Of a stretch of 64,000 nucleotides of DNA, positions 49,528 through 61,631 are shown in pieces; the first letter of the stretch is position 1; each line of letters begins with the position of its first letter. A program made the translations under genes and the position numbers. Below the pieces are notes generated by a model that saw nothing but the letters and a program-made list of their open reading frames with translations, searched no databases and had not been told where the DNA came from. Where the stretch lies: positions 29,215,372 through 29,279,371 of the forward strand of contig NC_092797.1 in NCBI RefSeq assembly GCF_918797505.1. The letters run 5' to 3'. This DNA comes from Bemisia tabaci (lineage: Eukaryota; Arthropoda; Insecta; Hemiptera; Aleyrodidae).

Positions 49528-50633
49528 CAGGGCCGGATTAAGAGGGTGGCCACGTGAGCCGCGGCCCATGGCGGCAAAATGTAGGGGGCGGCAAATTTTG
49601 CAATCGTTTTGAATGTAGGTATCAAAAAAAGAGAGAGAAAAATCGGATTCAGAAAATAAAGTACAAACGAGAAAAGGCGACAAAATCTCCCATTTCTTGA
49701 AAGTGAAAGTATAGTCATTTCTAATTTTGTAGTCTTTCGGTGATACAAGAGACAACATCTTTAATTAGTTGAGTTAAGAGAGAAGCCAAACACGCAATTT
49801 GACCTGGAATGGAGCGGTGCGGCGGTCGGCATGAAACGCATAGCGCCCACAAGACTGCATGAATACTTCACGCATTGCGTCAAACTCACAGCGGTCAGCA
49901 GCAGTCGGCCTGAAACGCATAGCGCCTACAAGACTGCCCGAATACTTCACGTATTGCGCCAAACAGTGAGATCAGCAGCGGTCGGCGTGAAACGCATAGC
50001 GCCTACAATACTGCATGAATACTTCACGCATTGCGCCAACACATTGCGGTCGGGCAGCGGCGGAAGTTAAAATTATTAACCACGTTTATGTTTGTTCTTT
50101 CATACTTTTTTCGTTCGTTTTTTATAAATGGAAGGCCTTGTCCAAACAGGGATGGATTTACAGAACTGAACTTTTATTAGTGTTGGCGGGGCTTTCACAA
50201 AAAATGTGGACAACACGAGCAAACGCGTCTCATACACCCCTCCTCCACCGGCACGTTCACTTGATGGTTTTTATCGATCGTATTCGACAGATAGTAACAC
50301 AGGTGAGATTATATTGATATCGATTGGTTCAATATGTAACCACAGCCTCAATAGTCATTTTAGAAATCTGAGGTAACGAGTCATATGTGATCGAATTGTT
50401 ATTCTCTCGAGTACTACATGGCAATGAAAAGTGAAATTGTTAGGAAATTTATAATTTTCTGCTTTTCCGAATTAAATCCTAAAATTTTTGTTTGAGGTTA
50501 TGTTCTATTGTTTTGAACCAAACGATACATTGAACCACTGACGAATACGATCTATTGATATTTCAAAACGAATGAGAAGAGGGCGGAAAAATACAGGCGG
50601 CCCGTGGGCGGCAAGTGGGTAAATCGGGCCCTG
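49528..50633. mobile_element. Family G hAT-type element, 1106 bp
   Basis: Starts CAGGGCCGGATTAAG and ends GTAAATCGGGCCCTG. The exact 8-bp duplication GTGTCATA flanks it (49520-49527 and 50634-50641). The inside has about three 77-79 bp units (GAATACTTCACGCATTGCG at 49861, 49940 and 50017). It is longer than the 42317 copy and also has no transposase. Confidence 0.93.
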
Positions 50634-50771
50634 GTGTCATATGAAACTGAAGGTATTTCAAGGAAATACCAAAGTAAGTCAACGTGAAAATGCTTTAAGA
50701 TTATGAGTATGTAATGGAAGTTTTAAGAGAGGATTCTAAAGAGCAAAAGATCTCGGTCGAATGACAATCTT

Positions 50772-51000
50772 CGCCTTCATCCTCTCGTGATACTCTACGC
50801 TTGCCTCGCAGTTAGTTATGTTGCTAGCTCATCCGAACCTAACTCGAGTCACTAAAATTAAAATATACACATTATGAAGGATCTTGATAGTACCTGAAAT
50901 TTCGTCCTCGAACGCCTTCATTTCCATTTGATACTCTACGCTTTGTCATGCAGGCAAGCTAGTTGCTTAGCCTTGCCGAACTCAACTTAGGACACCAAAA
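50772..51000. repeat. Diverged two-copy direct repeat, period about 141 bp
   Basis: CGCCTTCAT, then GATACTCTACGCTT, GCTAG and GAACTCAACT/GAACCTAACT occur twice in order, starting near 50772 and 50913. Confidence 0.6.
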
Positions 51001-51431
51001 AGAAGATTTCATTCTTCATTTTAGGCACGATCGTGACTTGTCACGCACGCTTTTTGCGCGGTGCTCTTTAGTTTCACGAAACGTTCGCTGAAAGTATAAA
51101 TTACTTGCAAAATGGAAGCATTTCTGACAAGTAAAGCGTTTTTTATAGGTCTTAAACCAAAACAGGAGAAGGCAAAAAGAAAATAAAGAACACAATTGTT
51201 TTTGAGACGAGATGCGGTGTTTTTTAGGCTACGGACAAAAGCTATGTAGGATGCAAGAAGTGATCCTAATCGGCAAGATCTTAAATCATTTGCGTTTCTT
51301 GTTGTCGCATATTTTGCATCACTGTTGCCAAATTTTGATGAAGGCTCTGAAACAGGATTTGTGGTTTTATTCCAACTATATTACCGATTGGAGATCGATA
51401 GGAACGGTGCCGGATGTTGTCAACTCATAGC
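51001..51431. other. Spacer, nothing recognised
   Basis: Only short frames. Confidence 0.45.
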
Positions 51432-51585
51432 CAGTGATTTGCGATATATAGATCGATCTGCCATTCAAACCTGTGGAAAAGAATCGATTATCAGGGTGTT
51501 TGCAACGAACACCTAAATAATCGATTCTTTACCATGGCTTCAAATGGAGAAATTTCGATACATATCGAAGCACGCCGCGCCACTA
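51432..51585. mobile_element. Family D hAT-type element, short copy
   Basis: Starts CAGTGATTTGCGATATA and ends GCACGCCGCGCCACTA. Flanks CTCATAGC and CTCGTAGA agree at 6 of 8 positions. Part of the left end has been lost. Confidence 0.75.
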
Positions 51586-53570
51586 CTCGTAGATCAAGAC
51601 CCCGGAGACGGGATTTTTTAGTATGTTGAGCGTTGATGACAGTCAAGAAGATGAGAGAGGCTTCAGAAAATTCGAAAAAAAGAGTAAATTTTAAAAGTTC
51701 GGTTTTAATTTTAAATCAAAATTAGTTGGTCCACGTGCACATTTATGTCACGGTTTCCAACTTGTAGCAGAAAATATTGTATTCCATCTATTCTGGTAGA
51801 TATTCCAATGGGTTTTTTTTTGGTAAGTGTTCGAAGTCCATTTGTGACAGGGAGCCCAGAATATGATCCATCCTATTGGATACTTTCCTTTCCAGGATAT
51901 CAAAAGTAAGCTTCTGGAGCCGATCCGAGTCCATGCATGCAGTATCTTTACACTTGAACCATTACCAAAATAACTGTCACCATAAACGTAACATTGTGAC
52001 TTCGATTATTAATTCAAGTTGGGTCTGAAATTAGACATTGCACGAGCCGCGTTTCTTTTTTTCTCCGTGAGGCAGTCTTCAAGACGTTAATAAAAAAGAG
52101 AAGAGAGGAAAAAAGCGTGGGAAAGGAATCGAGAAAAAAATTTAAAATTATACGATTAGTTAGCTTAAGGCTGATTGTGAGACTGGTAATGCGTTTGTCA
52201 AAGCGTCGGTTGGTGCTTGACCACCGGCAGGTTCTGTATGACTCCCGGTTTTATTCAGGTCAGGTCCCTGTTATCCTTTGTTCCAATACTCGTAAATCAG
52301 TAATTCGGCTAAACTGGTGAATATACTGCACCTCAGACTCGAAGCCTGTCTACCGTCTCGTATGATCACAAGCCTGCCAAGTGACTCATTGTCGGCAAAA
52401 TGCATGAACGCTGAAATGTATCCGCAAAAAATATGAGTATATTTTTATTTGCGTCATGGTTGAAACTGGTAACATCTTCTTTAATGTAAATTTTTACTTA
52501 ATGGAGTGATAAGATAAACTAAAGTCTAAATTTAAGTGCACCAAATACTTTTAATTTTTTTTTAAACCTCTCTGCCTCTTTTCGTTTTAAGCGTGATGAA
52601 GTCAGGTCATTAATATTTGGGGATCAGCCGATTTTTCTGGTAAAAATATGTCTTTTTACGTCTTCTTTCACGCGTGATCGGCTCAATTCATTTAAATTTG
52701 ATCAGCGATTCGCCCTCTAGCTGATTGTCAGATGTCAGAGGTCTGTTTTGGGAGAGCAAAAAGTAGAATACAGATAGGCGGTAATTAAAAAAAAAAAAAT
52801 CTGATGACGTCTTTTCCGGTCATAACCATGCTCAGCCGTCCGCTCCGCCCCTTCTCGCTTTTCTCACACCATTTCCTTCTAAATCCTTAGGTGACGACCC
52901 GTGGTATACTCTATACGATCCAATATGATATACTCGAAGTGTATTCCTGAAGGTAACTAATTTTTTTCATTGTCAATAGTGGCTTATTGCTTCATAATTA
53001 AAGAACACACATCGATAACTAAAATAGGGGGCAGAATTCGCCAAATTTATAGAGAGCGGAATTATCATGAGTGCCCCCCTCCCCCCTTAGAATGTCGATT
53101 ACACTTAGGGAGTGGAAAAATTAAGACAGGATATTGGTTACACCGAGACTAAAGACACGCGTTTTTAGAGTATGGGGCGGTCAGGGTCGGACTGGCTCGC
53201 ATCTGAGGGCGTAGACCCTTGGCTGATTAAAGGGGCGTAATGTGATATTTCCTGATGGGGCATCCCCTTCGTGGAGAAGGGTTCAGAAAATTTTGGCAAA
53301 GCAGCACAAGTTTATGCTATTTTAAGGTTCAAAGTTTATTCATCGTACAGAGTAAAAATTGTAAACTTGAACATATTGAAGTGACCGACAGACTTTTTGA
53401 TTTAAAGAAATAAAAAAAAAAAAAAACCCACTGGACGCATCCAAGCACCATTATTTCCACAAGAACCGTGTCAGTGCTGCGGTTTACACGAGCTTAAGAC
53501 GTGAGTCTAAAAATCCATACTAAAAAAGAATCAGGCAAGAATCTAAAAAAAGAAGAAAGAACGAGTATCA
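51586..53570. other. Spacer, nothing recognised
   Basis: AT-rich with small frames (for example 52117-52320) that resemble nothing I know. Confidence 0.45.
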
Positions 53571-54240
53571 ACACAGCCGACGACAAGAAAGACGTATTCG
53601 GGCCTCTTTTTTAACTTTTCTCCCGAATCTGAGCGACACCTCATTGGCAGCATACAGCAGAGCATTGAGAACTCACGCTTCGCGTCATCGCGCCTTCAAT
53701 TTTTCGGATGCAGCACGGACGTCCATCAAGAACGAATAGTTGTATCTCTACGCCGTCGTTGACGCGCATCCTTTCCCTCGCTTTATTTCAATAGTGTGTT
53801 TGTTTGCGTTTGTCTTATTCGTAAGGGTGGTTCAAGCACTACGTGAGCAACACAGCCGAAGATAGGTGAGATGTGCCTGAGCCTCTTTTTTAACTATTCT
53901 CCCGAATCTGAGCGACAACTCATTGGCAGCACATAGCAGAACATTGAGAACTCACGCTTCGCGGCATCGCGCCTTCAATTTTTCAGATGCAGCATGGACG
54001 TCCATCAAGTACGAATAGTTGTATCCCTGCGCCGTCGTTGACGGGCATCCTTTCCCTCGCTTTATTTCCATATTGTAATTGTTTCCGTTTCTCTTATTTA
54101 TAATGTTGCCTTAAACTAGAGCAGAGTATTGCGACTTCACAACTCACGCCATCGCGTCTTACATTTTTCATATGCAATGTGGACATCCATCTTACGAGAA
54201 TAGTTGTATCGCGTTACACTTTACATGTCTCTTACTTTTG
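53571..54240. repeat. Tandem array F, locus 2, opposite orientation to locus 1
   Basis: TCTCCCGAATCTGAGCGACA recurs at about 53620 and 53899, spacing about 279. Each is followed by TCGCGCCTTCAATTTTT, GGACGTCCATCAAG and CGAATAGTTGTAT. A third partial unit begins near 54120. These are reverse complements of the units at 31935-32625. Confidence 0.85.
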
Positions 54241-54798
54241 AATTTCGAAATAAATTAAAGTTAAGTTTGCCCGAGGTATTCTATGATACGTCCAAATCAA
54301 TAGTCATTTTGAAAAGGAAGAAATATGTTTAAAGGTCTCTCAAGAGGTCTATAAAGGGTGCGTGTGTCTACAAACCAAACCTACCATCGCTTCTACGGGA
54401 GTTACATATAGCGAATGAAAGAGGAGGATGATAAAGCGCCTATATGTTAATAAAAATTTGAAAATTTCACAGAAAAGTTCTTGGACCTCTGTTGACCACT
54501 TTCATGCGTAAAGGCCCCTCTCTTCACTCCTAACTCTCTCTTCTTTCGTTCATTTAAGAAATTTTCCGCATATATTCTCGGTCGTAATTTTTTTTTCTCC
54601 TTATTTTGCTATCTACCAGAGGGGTGATGATTTTAATTTGATTAATTTAATTTAATTAAATTATTTTTTGATGATTTTTTCTTTTTTTAAATTTTTTTAT
54701 TTAACAAGTTACTTTATTATATATAATAATATGAACTGTAAAAAACAAAAGTCTTTAGCTTCGACAGATTGATTGCAAATGAAGGCGAGAGACCACGC
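54241..54798. other. Spacer, AT-rich
   Basis: Extreme AT content near 54630-54730. No gene. Confidence 0.5.
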
Positions 54799-54963
54799 CA
54801 GTGGCGTGGCGTGAATTGCGATGTATCGATTAATATGCTATTTAAACCTGCGGTGAAAAATCGATTATTAAGGTGTTCGCTGCGAACACCCTGTTTATCG
54901 ATCATTTTCCACAGGTTTAAATGACAGATCAATCGATACACCGGAAAGCACGCCACGCCACTA
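54799..54963. mobile_element. Family D hAT-type element (165 bp)
   Basis: Starts CAGTGGCGTGGCGTG and ends CACGCCACGCCACTA. The 8-bp duplication GACCACGC is present exactly on both sides (54791-54798 and 54964-54971). The core AGGTGTTCGCTGCGAACACC is intact. Confidence 0.92.
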
Positions 54964-55120
54964 GACCACGCGCGGGGCCAGGACCACCCTTGAAAGATGA
55001 AATTCGACTTGAAAAGGCGATGACACCCGCGATTACGGATAACGTTCCGATCGGATGTTTTCAAGAAAAGAGGCAAAGAATAAGGCACTTTGATCGAGGT
55101 CCTCGTTGATATAATTACTA

Positions 55121-55237
55121 ATATCGTCGCACTTATGACGTAAGGGCGTATCTCAACCTCTACATGGGCCACGGAATGCGTGGAGTTATACGGAGAACAG
55201 GGCTCACGTGGAAATTGAGATGCGGGGGCGACGATAT
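55121..55237. mobile_element. Family L foldback element, copy 3
   Basis: Left ATATCGTCGCAC, ATGACGTAAGGGCG, TATCTCAA; right GCTCACGTGGAAATTGAGAT and GCGACGATAT. It shares blocks with copies 1 and 2. Confidence 0.75.
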
Positions 55238-55396
55238 CGCGCCGTTTCGTTGACCCACCCGACCTCCGCGGTCGCGTGAGTTTCGAGTGGCGATTTTTCT
55301 TCGCCTGCCTCTTATTTCGTCATATCCTCGATTCGTCATTTTAATTGAATCGCTTTTTGGTAGAACAACCTAAGTTCACGAAACCAAATTTTCAGG

Positions 55397-55665
55397 GTAT
55401 GCAAAAAACCAAAGCTCCCATTTCCCGGAACTAGTTCCGAATTCTGGAACTATTGTGATTTTCCTTGATTTTTCCCGGAACTTTTAAAATTCCCAAAATA
55501 TTCCGGATCTTTTGGATTTTCCGGAACTTTCTTGAAATTTTTGGAAACATCTAAAAGGAGTCCCGGAACTTTTGACGGACATGGGGTGGGAGAAACTGGA
55601 ACAAAAACGTTCCGAATTCCGGAACTTTTGACGGACATGGAATGGGAGCTCTGCAAAAAACCGAT
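55397..55665. repeat. Repeat-rich segment built from TTCCGGAACTTTT words
   Basis: A block CCGGAACTTTTGACGGACAT followed by GGGGTGGGAG or GGAATGGGAG occurs twice about 57 bases apart (near 55563 and 55620). GCAAAAAACC stands at both ends, with GCTCCCATTT and AATGGGAGC inverted. Possibly a degenerate mobile element. Confidence 0.5.
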
Positions 55666-58600
55666 TTTCTCGTTAAACAGGATGACTGCAACTTTTCCGG
55701 AGTGCTCAAAAGATGGGTCAGCATCTGTTTGAAAGTTCTTAAATAATTTTTTTGGTGCATGGGTAAATTTTTAGTATTCTGTTCAGGGCACTTTGAAATT
55801 TTGAACTCACGCCTTTTTTCAAGAAAATAAGGGAAAAGTTAAGACCGTTTCAAGCAAAGCATGTAGGTTTCAGGTGAGTTTCGAAAAGTGTACCACTTTT
55901 TTTCGTTATTTAAGTAGAATATGAGGATATAACCTTGGCGTAAACACGCCTAATTCAATATATTAAAAGGACGAGGGAAAAACAGCTTCGCCAGTAATTT
56001 TATTATGATAAAAAAAGGACAACTTTAATTTCGCTTTTCAAAGGCATCTGTTAGTTTTTGAAATCAGTGCAGCTCTCATTGCAAGGTGAAAGAACGACTC
56101 TCCTCTTGTAGATTTCATTTATGGGTTAGCAGCTAGAGCTGAAAGTTGAAGCTGGCTGAATGGTTCCCTGAAAATTGAAGGATATTACGGAATGTCCAGA
56201 CATCAATAAGCTCTAAACGCAATAACTAATGGTCCGTCTAAACAAGTCCAATAAATTTAGTGCAAAAAATAATTTTAAAAAATTAATTTTATGGAGCAGC
56301 AACTATCAGTTTCCATTTTCAGCGTGCTCAGTAGTGGGCTTGATCCATTTAGGGCGACTAACGCAAGGGGAAAAGATACGAGGAAGAGTCGGTTAGTAAA
56401 AAATTACCACGAGGAAAGATCTGCGATAACCACCAAAAATTGAGATTCATGCAGATTTTTGACCATGATTGAGAGGGGAAAGTTGCGTATAGAGAGTTGA
56501 AAAATGAACCCCATAGGAAGTCCTTGTCTACGTGTGATCTTATTAGATGCCATGATGGTTGAAGCAGAAATCGTGCGACTGACGACTCAATATGATTTGC
56601 TGCATAACCGCCCCCATGCTTGTGGCACTATTCTACAATGTTATTCTTCGCATTTATTTTTGTATTCCGCATGCTCTGCGTGCATACGTTTACTGGGTAC
56701 GAAAGTGACCTCCTCTCTTGTTCCCACCAGACACGAACCTGAAATCTAATCAGTCATAGCATGAAACGCTTTCAACCGCAGACCGTAATAAATCTCTGCA
56801 ATCCGAAGAAGTGAAATTGATTTACACAGTGTAAAAAAATTAAAAAAGAAAATACAGTGCCACAAATGAGTTTGACTCGTAACTTTCGAGGATGAGAAAA
56901 AATAAAGGATTGGAGGGGGCTCTTTAAGTGGGGAGTGGGGGAGATGAGAGAGGGGAACATGAGGAAAAAGAGACAGAGGATTGAGGGGGGGGGCACTCAT
57001 TATGGTGGGGGAGGGACAAAAAGCAGAGAACCCAACGCTAATTATTCAGTGCAATTTTTTCTTCCTATTTTTTAAAGGAAGGAACTAAGTGATATAGGGT
57101 TGTTATTGCATTTGCTCAGAGTTAAAGAGTTGATCAAAGTTTCAGTGAAATTTCATTCATCCATCCTTTAAACTTTTCAAGTAATATTTCCTTCTCCTCC
57201 CTTATCCTCGTTCGAAGAAAATAAATGATTTTTGCATTTTTATTATTTAAAATTTAATTATAATACACTTGCGAATAATGGGGCCGATACCATAAAAAAA
57301 AAACAAAAAAGAAACTGGGAGGTTACTTTCTCTCTTTTCGCCTATTTGAAATTATTTCGTGCTCTCTTTGATAACTCTGATTTTTTCAGAAGTCGAAGGG
57401 TTTTTATCTCAATTGGACAAACATTCAAGTGCTTCCTGTGTGTGCTTAGTTACGTAAAGAAGGTTAGAGGTAAAGTGCTATAAAATGTTTCAGTTCGGCA
57501 CAATTATGGGAATTTTTAACCCCTTCCCCCTCCATCTTGATATCGACTTTTATTTCTTCCTCGGTTCATTGAGATCGTATGTTCAAATGTTCAAGTGCTA
57601 CTACGACCTTCATTCAAAATTTTTGATTAGATAAAATGTGCGCTATTTCTACGACGACCTCGTCATTTTGAGTGATTCACTTGGAGATAAAATGAGGAAG
57701 GAGGGAAGAAGGGAAAGAAAAAATTTCATTCAGAACTTCGACGATGAGGACCATGCTAGACAAGTAGCTTGTGTGCGTTTATACATTATCATTAAACTAA
57801 TTGTAAGTGTAAAAATGATGCAATAATTAATATGACAGCAAATGACATGCACTGAGCCAATTTTTTCTCACGAAATATTTAACGTCCTTTCATCAAACAG
57901 TTCGTGAAACATGCCGAAATTCATGGTTGCTATCGATTGTTATTTTTTTTATTATATTGATAAATGCATCATTTTTTTTCTTTCAAATTGAGAAAAAATG
58001 ATGTTGAAATGAGGGGCTTAGTAGGTTGGAGGACAAGGCGTATAAGTGCAGTTTTTTCAATTTCGGAAAAAAAACGTGTTTAAAGTCTCTTCATTATATG
58101 AAACCTTACGGCGGAAAGAAAGTTCAAACGCACATTTTGATGCTTAAAAGTTGGATTTTACCAGTGAATTTTTCACAAAATTCATTTCAAACCTTGCTTT
58201 AGTTCAAATCTTTAATATCGCAATTTTTTCGAAAACTGCAGTTATGCACCTTTTCCCCCAAACTCTTCAAATATGATAGATATTAACATGGAACTATTTT
58301 AGTCAAATTTAAATAACTTGACTTTCAACCGCGAATTTTACATTAAAACTAAAAAGGGACAGTTTCCTCAATAAAATCAGTCCATTTCAACATTTTTCAC
58401 TTTGTAAACAGTATAAACCACTGAGGATGAAACACGTAATAAGGAAAATCAAACTCATAGGTACAGTGAGTAAATCATTCTCTTGACCGTTTCTCTATGC
58501 GATGTTGCTGCGTGTGCGTGTAGGAAATACTTGTTGCATCAACGCCGAGTAAAAATTGTAACGATGAAAGTTCACTTCAAATGGTTAAATTGTTTTAGCA

Positions 58601-59460
58601 TGTGATAGAGTCCTTTGATTTCATTGCGCGTTTTCATTTGTACAAAGATGGCATTCCTTGTAAGTACTAGCAGTTCTGTCTTTAAAGAAACAGCTTGTTA
58701 TAAATTGTCCATATTTTTATCGGTACAATTTTGCCAACATTTTCAGAAAAATAGAATGTTTATCCGGTGCGTTAAAGGTTCATATTTTAGTCGAATACTA
58801 ATACATTCAGTCAGACTCCGAAAATAATGCATTTTTCTTGATCTTACTCCATAGCACCTATACAATCATGAGAGTAACGCTCAACGCATGACGCATGAGG
58901 TGCGAACCGCTTTAGGGGGTTGGACCGAGAAGCAATCAGGGGGCGTACTCCCTAGTTAATGATAAAATGGTGAAAAATACGTAAATATAAAAGGTGTTAG
59001 GTATTTATAGTTTGGAAACTGAACCGCAATAGATGAAAGAGGTGGAGAAATTAACATGAAAATTTTGTGCGAGGATGAAGCTCTGCAAAGTGTGTTACGT
59101 CTATGTGATATATGCAGAATAAAGCTCAGGGCCTATAAAAAATTATGAGATTAAAAAGTATTTTGCGAAGTGATGAATTTCTGGAATGAGTCTTCAAAAA
59201 GATTTATGAAAAGTATACCGCTCTTAGGTTGTGGAAAGGCGGTTTACATATAGTAGGCGCCTTCATTTCTAGAGATAGGCTAGAAAACATCCTGTGATCC
59301 GCAATAGTTAAATACTCATACCAATTCGATAACCTCCTTAAATGAGTTGAAGAATCGGCATCTCACATTCAGTCGCACTTGGAAATTGTAGTAATAATGC
59401 CATTTCATATTCTGCGTTTTCTAATTCACTTAATTCGGCAAGTCCCCTGGAGAGGACGTC
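55666..59460. other. Long AT-rich spacer, no gene or repeat recognised
   Basis: Nearly 4 kb of AT-rich DNA with polypurine tracts (56905-57010). No frame exceeds about 85 codons and none is recognisable. Confidence 0.55.
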
Positions 59461-59669
59461 TATAGTCCACGCCACGAAAAGTGGCGGGTGAGGGGCGGAG
59501 ACAGTCGGTCGGTCTAGTCTATCGTTGAAGGGTTGAAGCGCAGGTATTGGCACAGTCGTTACCCCGTTTCAACTACGGGCCAATACCTGCGCTTCAACCC
59601 TTCAACGATAGACTAGACCGACCGACTGTCTCCGCCCCTCACCCGCCACTTTTCGTGGCGTGGACTATA
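59461..59669. repeat. Perfect 90-bp inverted repeat with 29-base loop
   Basis: The left arm 59461-59550 and right arm 59580-59669 are exact reverse complements along all 90 bases, beginning TATAGTCCACGCCACG and ending CGTGGCGTGGACTATA. The loop (59551-59579) can pair a little further (CCCGT with ACGGG). The arms are GC-rich compared with their AT-rich flanks. If transcribed it would form a long double-stranded RNA hairpin. It could also be a young foldback element with a TA target site, or an assembly artefact. Confidence 0.9.
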
Positions 59670-61423
59670 GCGCTCTGTTAACTTGCGAGATGAAAAAAAG
59701 ATTCTAGACTAATGCACCAATCTGAAGAACATATAATTGGTCGCTTATTAATTGTTATGATGGCGTGGCCGTGGTGAAGTAATCTTATAGATAAAAATTG
59801 ACCGGAATAGCTAATTGAATTTTCCGTGATTGGAATTTCATGTTAGACAGCGGATGGAAATTCTCGACATTTCGACAAATGTGAGAAAATTAATGATGTG
59901 ATAAGGATAAGCTCAACAAACCTTACGTCAGGCTGATAGAATATTGCACGGAACATTCGATAAATTAATGTGCGGTCAGCTCACTCTCACTGAAAACTCC
60001 AGGAAATAGGGAAATAAAAATTAGGAGAGTAGCCTACTATCCTAATTAATAAGTCAGTTGAATTGAATTATCTTTGAAGCTACTTCGCTAATAAATTTGG
60101 AGTCTCATTTAATGCGTTTACATCCTTTAATGGGATCAGCGTTGCCAGAATCCTTTTAACCATCCTTCCATTTTCTTACAACGGACTTCTCGTGAAAATG
60201 TCAAATAATTAGCCGCAGGGGCCAACACTGCCCAAAGGGACCCGGAAATGGACCGTCCGGTAAAATAGTCCGAATATTCCATGGTGAGAAGTTATGGGAA
60301 TTTAGGCGTATCGTTATATAAAGGAAATAATCGTCCTCATTCGCTATTTCGGTCGAGAGCCTAGTGCTCGTACGATGATTATCAGCCCTAGACGAATAAA
60401 AAATAAACCTTCAGGTCAGAATAGCCAATTAGCTATAATTTTACCTAATTTATTCAATTTTTTTAACGGCGAGATCCTTATTGCTGGATTCTCAAGTTTG
60501 GCGAGTGCGAAGTTTTGCACTTTTCGTTGGAGGGCAAATGTGTAATTTTTTTTTTTTTTTTTGTCTATAACGCTTGCCTAAGATTTTTGACGAAAGCGGC
60601 AAATTTGACGGAGTTTTCTGCGGTCGAAAACTTTAATTGATGCTGCTGAAGGTATTTTTATTCACTTGCCATAAAAGCTGGCAAATTCTTGTGCTTGGTG
60701 ACGTCATACTTACCAGACGAGGGAAAAAAGGGCCGCGCGCCGAAACCGGAACCGGTCACCGCTAGTAACTCGTCATTTACGGTCTGAGACACTGAAAACG
60801 TTCTTGATGTAACGCCCTCGGTGGAGCGTCTTTGGCGCGACGAGTACTAGTTTCGTTCAAAATGAGAGTTTAAAAATCGCTGCATACCGACCCTCGACGC
60901 GGTCTTTTGAAAATTAAGTAGAGGGTAGGGCTGGGGTTATGTTAACATATTATTGTACCAACCACACGTAACCAAATTATATGCACCGACCTGCCATTGA
61001 GGAGCTACCCGTTATTACTGCTTGGTTCTCGGCTTGTTTCTCTTTGTGAAAGGATCGCTGAATTTTTGTAAAGCGCTAATCCACCCGTTATTTTAAAAAT
61101 GTCCGTGCTATTTTACTCGATTGGAAACATAATTATGGTACAAGCAAAAAATTCGCCAAGACCAGTACATTCTTTAAAATTTCAATATTTAAACGCAGGT
61201 TGGCAACGCTAGGTGCTTAATCTCACACTTTTCCATCGTTCAAACAATATCCACTGATCCTATAAGTAACCGACTAAAGGTCTTAGGAGTAGGTTGATTT
61301 GCGAAGTTTTACCAGAAATGTCTCAAAATTGTTTGTGACGTTATGGTGACGTTTGCGCATACAGCGTTCCATGTGAACATACGAACATGTAATGGTGCAT
61401 TCGGAATAGGCCTGATTGCACTG
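59670..61423. other. Spacer, nothing recognised
   Basis: AT-rich with a T run near 60547-60562. No gene. Confidence 0.5.
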
Positions 61424-61631
61424 CACTGGTAAAAAAAAATCTTGGTTCAAGAGTGCAGTTTCTTGTCGCCAGATTTAAGAGTCTGGACTCTTGTTTCAAT
61501 GCAAAATCCGCTTGAATCAATGCAAAATCCGCTTGAAACAAGAGTTCAAGACTCTTAAATCCGGCGACAAGAAACTGCACTCTTAAGTCAATGCAATGCG
61601 GCATTGGTCCAAGAGGTTTTTTTTACCAGTG
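61424..61631. mobile_element. Family B-related CACTGG element, distinct subfamily (208 bp)
   Basis: Starts CACTGGTAAAAAAAAATC and ends TTTTTTTTACCAGTG. TG flanks both ends. Interior arms carry AGAGTGCAGTTTCTTGTCG and its inverse, unlike the other copies, so it is a subfamily. The centre has a duplicated ATGCAAAATCCGCTTGAA. Confidence 0.8.

Noticed and set aside
31935..54240. Tandem arrays considered as CRISPR-like
   Set aside because: Units of about 275 bp repeat along their full length with no short repeat-spacer pattern, and the DNA is eukaryotic.
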